The notes beneath the pieces were generated by a model, which had not been told where the DNA came from, did no database searches, and was given only the letters and a program-made list of their open reading frames with translations. This document shows, piece after piece, positions 33,536 through 33,773 of a DNA stretch of 33,773 nucleotides (positions are counted from its first letter, which is position 1; each line of letters begins with the position of its first letter). The stretch spans positions 1 through 33,773 of the forward strand of contig JACJXV010000043.1 of NCBI GenBank assembly GCA_020636445.1. The letters are read 5' to 3'. The position numbers and the translations under genes are program-made. The DNA is from Lewinellaceae bacterium (GTDB lineage: Bacteria; Bacteroidota; Bacteroidia; Chitinophagales; Saprospiraceae).

Positions 33536-33773
33536 GAAAGCGTCGATTTACTGAACGAAAATTTGCTGGTTTCTTACAGATGAACCAGTATAGGTTAAGA
33601 CGGTAATATACTGCCAGGTAACGATTTTCTGTTTCATCAGAATGTACAGCATTTTCAGCTGGAATACCAATTTTTTTTGCGCGAGGAAATGAATGCAAAA
33701 AAAATCAAGGTGTAGTGTACAGGTATTGGGGTAATTAAGGGAAAATTGTACCTTCCAAAAGCTTTTGTTACTG

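Larger units (their letters stand above)
28150..33773. repeat. Giant perfect palindrome, arms of at least 2,812 bp, no spacer
   Basis: Every position x from 28150 to 30961 is mirrored as its complement at 61923 minus x, up to the last base of the window. The axis lies between 30961 and 30962 within tagcggatatccgcta. All three genes of the left arm reappear in the right arm on the other strand with identical proteins and exactly mirrored coordinates, and spot comparison of non-coding bases also shows no difference. Two biological arms would normally have diverged, and perfect spacerless palindromes of this size are unstable, so an assembly or amplification fold-back is most likely. Confidence 0.95.

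Overview
The window looks like chromosomal DNA of a Bacteroidota bacterium. A Saprospiria/Lewinella-like lineage is my guess from overall protein character; it was not tested. Supporting signs are start codons without Shine-Dalgarno sequences, a TonB of the Bacteroidota type with polyproline tracts, a short-form methylmalonyl-CoA mutase small subunit, a stand-alone TrpB2, an IS4-type transposase with a DUF4372-like N-terminus, and one TAnnTTTG-type promoter element. Most of the content is housekeeping and general metabolism. I see no defence system, CRISPR array, rRNA or tRNA.

Layout. At 1-2261 (minus) is a compact Fe-S assembly operon, iscS-iscU-iscA, with a terminator at the left edge. At 2382-3548 (plus) is a methylmalonyl-CoA mutase small subunit that lacks the usual C-terminal tail and has no mutB next to it. 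At 3686-6490 (minus) queG, a GDSL esterase and an AI-2E family permease form a likely operon. At 7068-8009 (plus) is a TonB-like protein with a strong terminator, converging on a UvrD/PcrA helicase preceded by an AhpD-like protein (8170-10907, minus). At 11262-16164 lie an NTF2-like secreted protein, a beta-carbonic anhydrase, a secreted protein with HYR-like motifs, an SRPBCC protein and a MATE exporter. At 16316-19081 (plus) is an exported S9 peptidase. At 19148-23307 (minus) are a lactonase-type lipoprotein and the proline genes proB-proA with a small membrane protein. At 23499-25352 (plus) is a divergent gamma-glutamyltransferase, converging on trpB2 (25430-26794, minus).

The right third is the unusual part. 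A complete 1,300-bp insertion sequence (26819-28118) has perfect 16-bp terminal inverted repeats and a 9-bp target duplication, and sits 24 bp upstream of the trpB2 start codon. To its right is a three-gene plus-strand cluster: an M48 metallopeptidase lipoprotein, an exported coiled-coil protein and a 90-residue charged helical protein. From 30962 to the window end the sequence is the exact reverse complement of 28150-30961, a zero-spacer palindrome with arms of at least 2,812 bp. An assembly or amplification fold-back is the likeliest explanation. A genuine inverted duplication or a hairpin replicon end remains a testable minority view.

A second theme is short intergenic repeats. Runs of 7-bp units (ggtatct, ggtgtct, gtttctc, cagtgag, ggttact and relatives), often combined with CCCGCC-N3-GGCGGG palindromes, fill at least five gene-end gaps.
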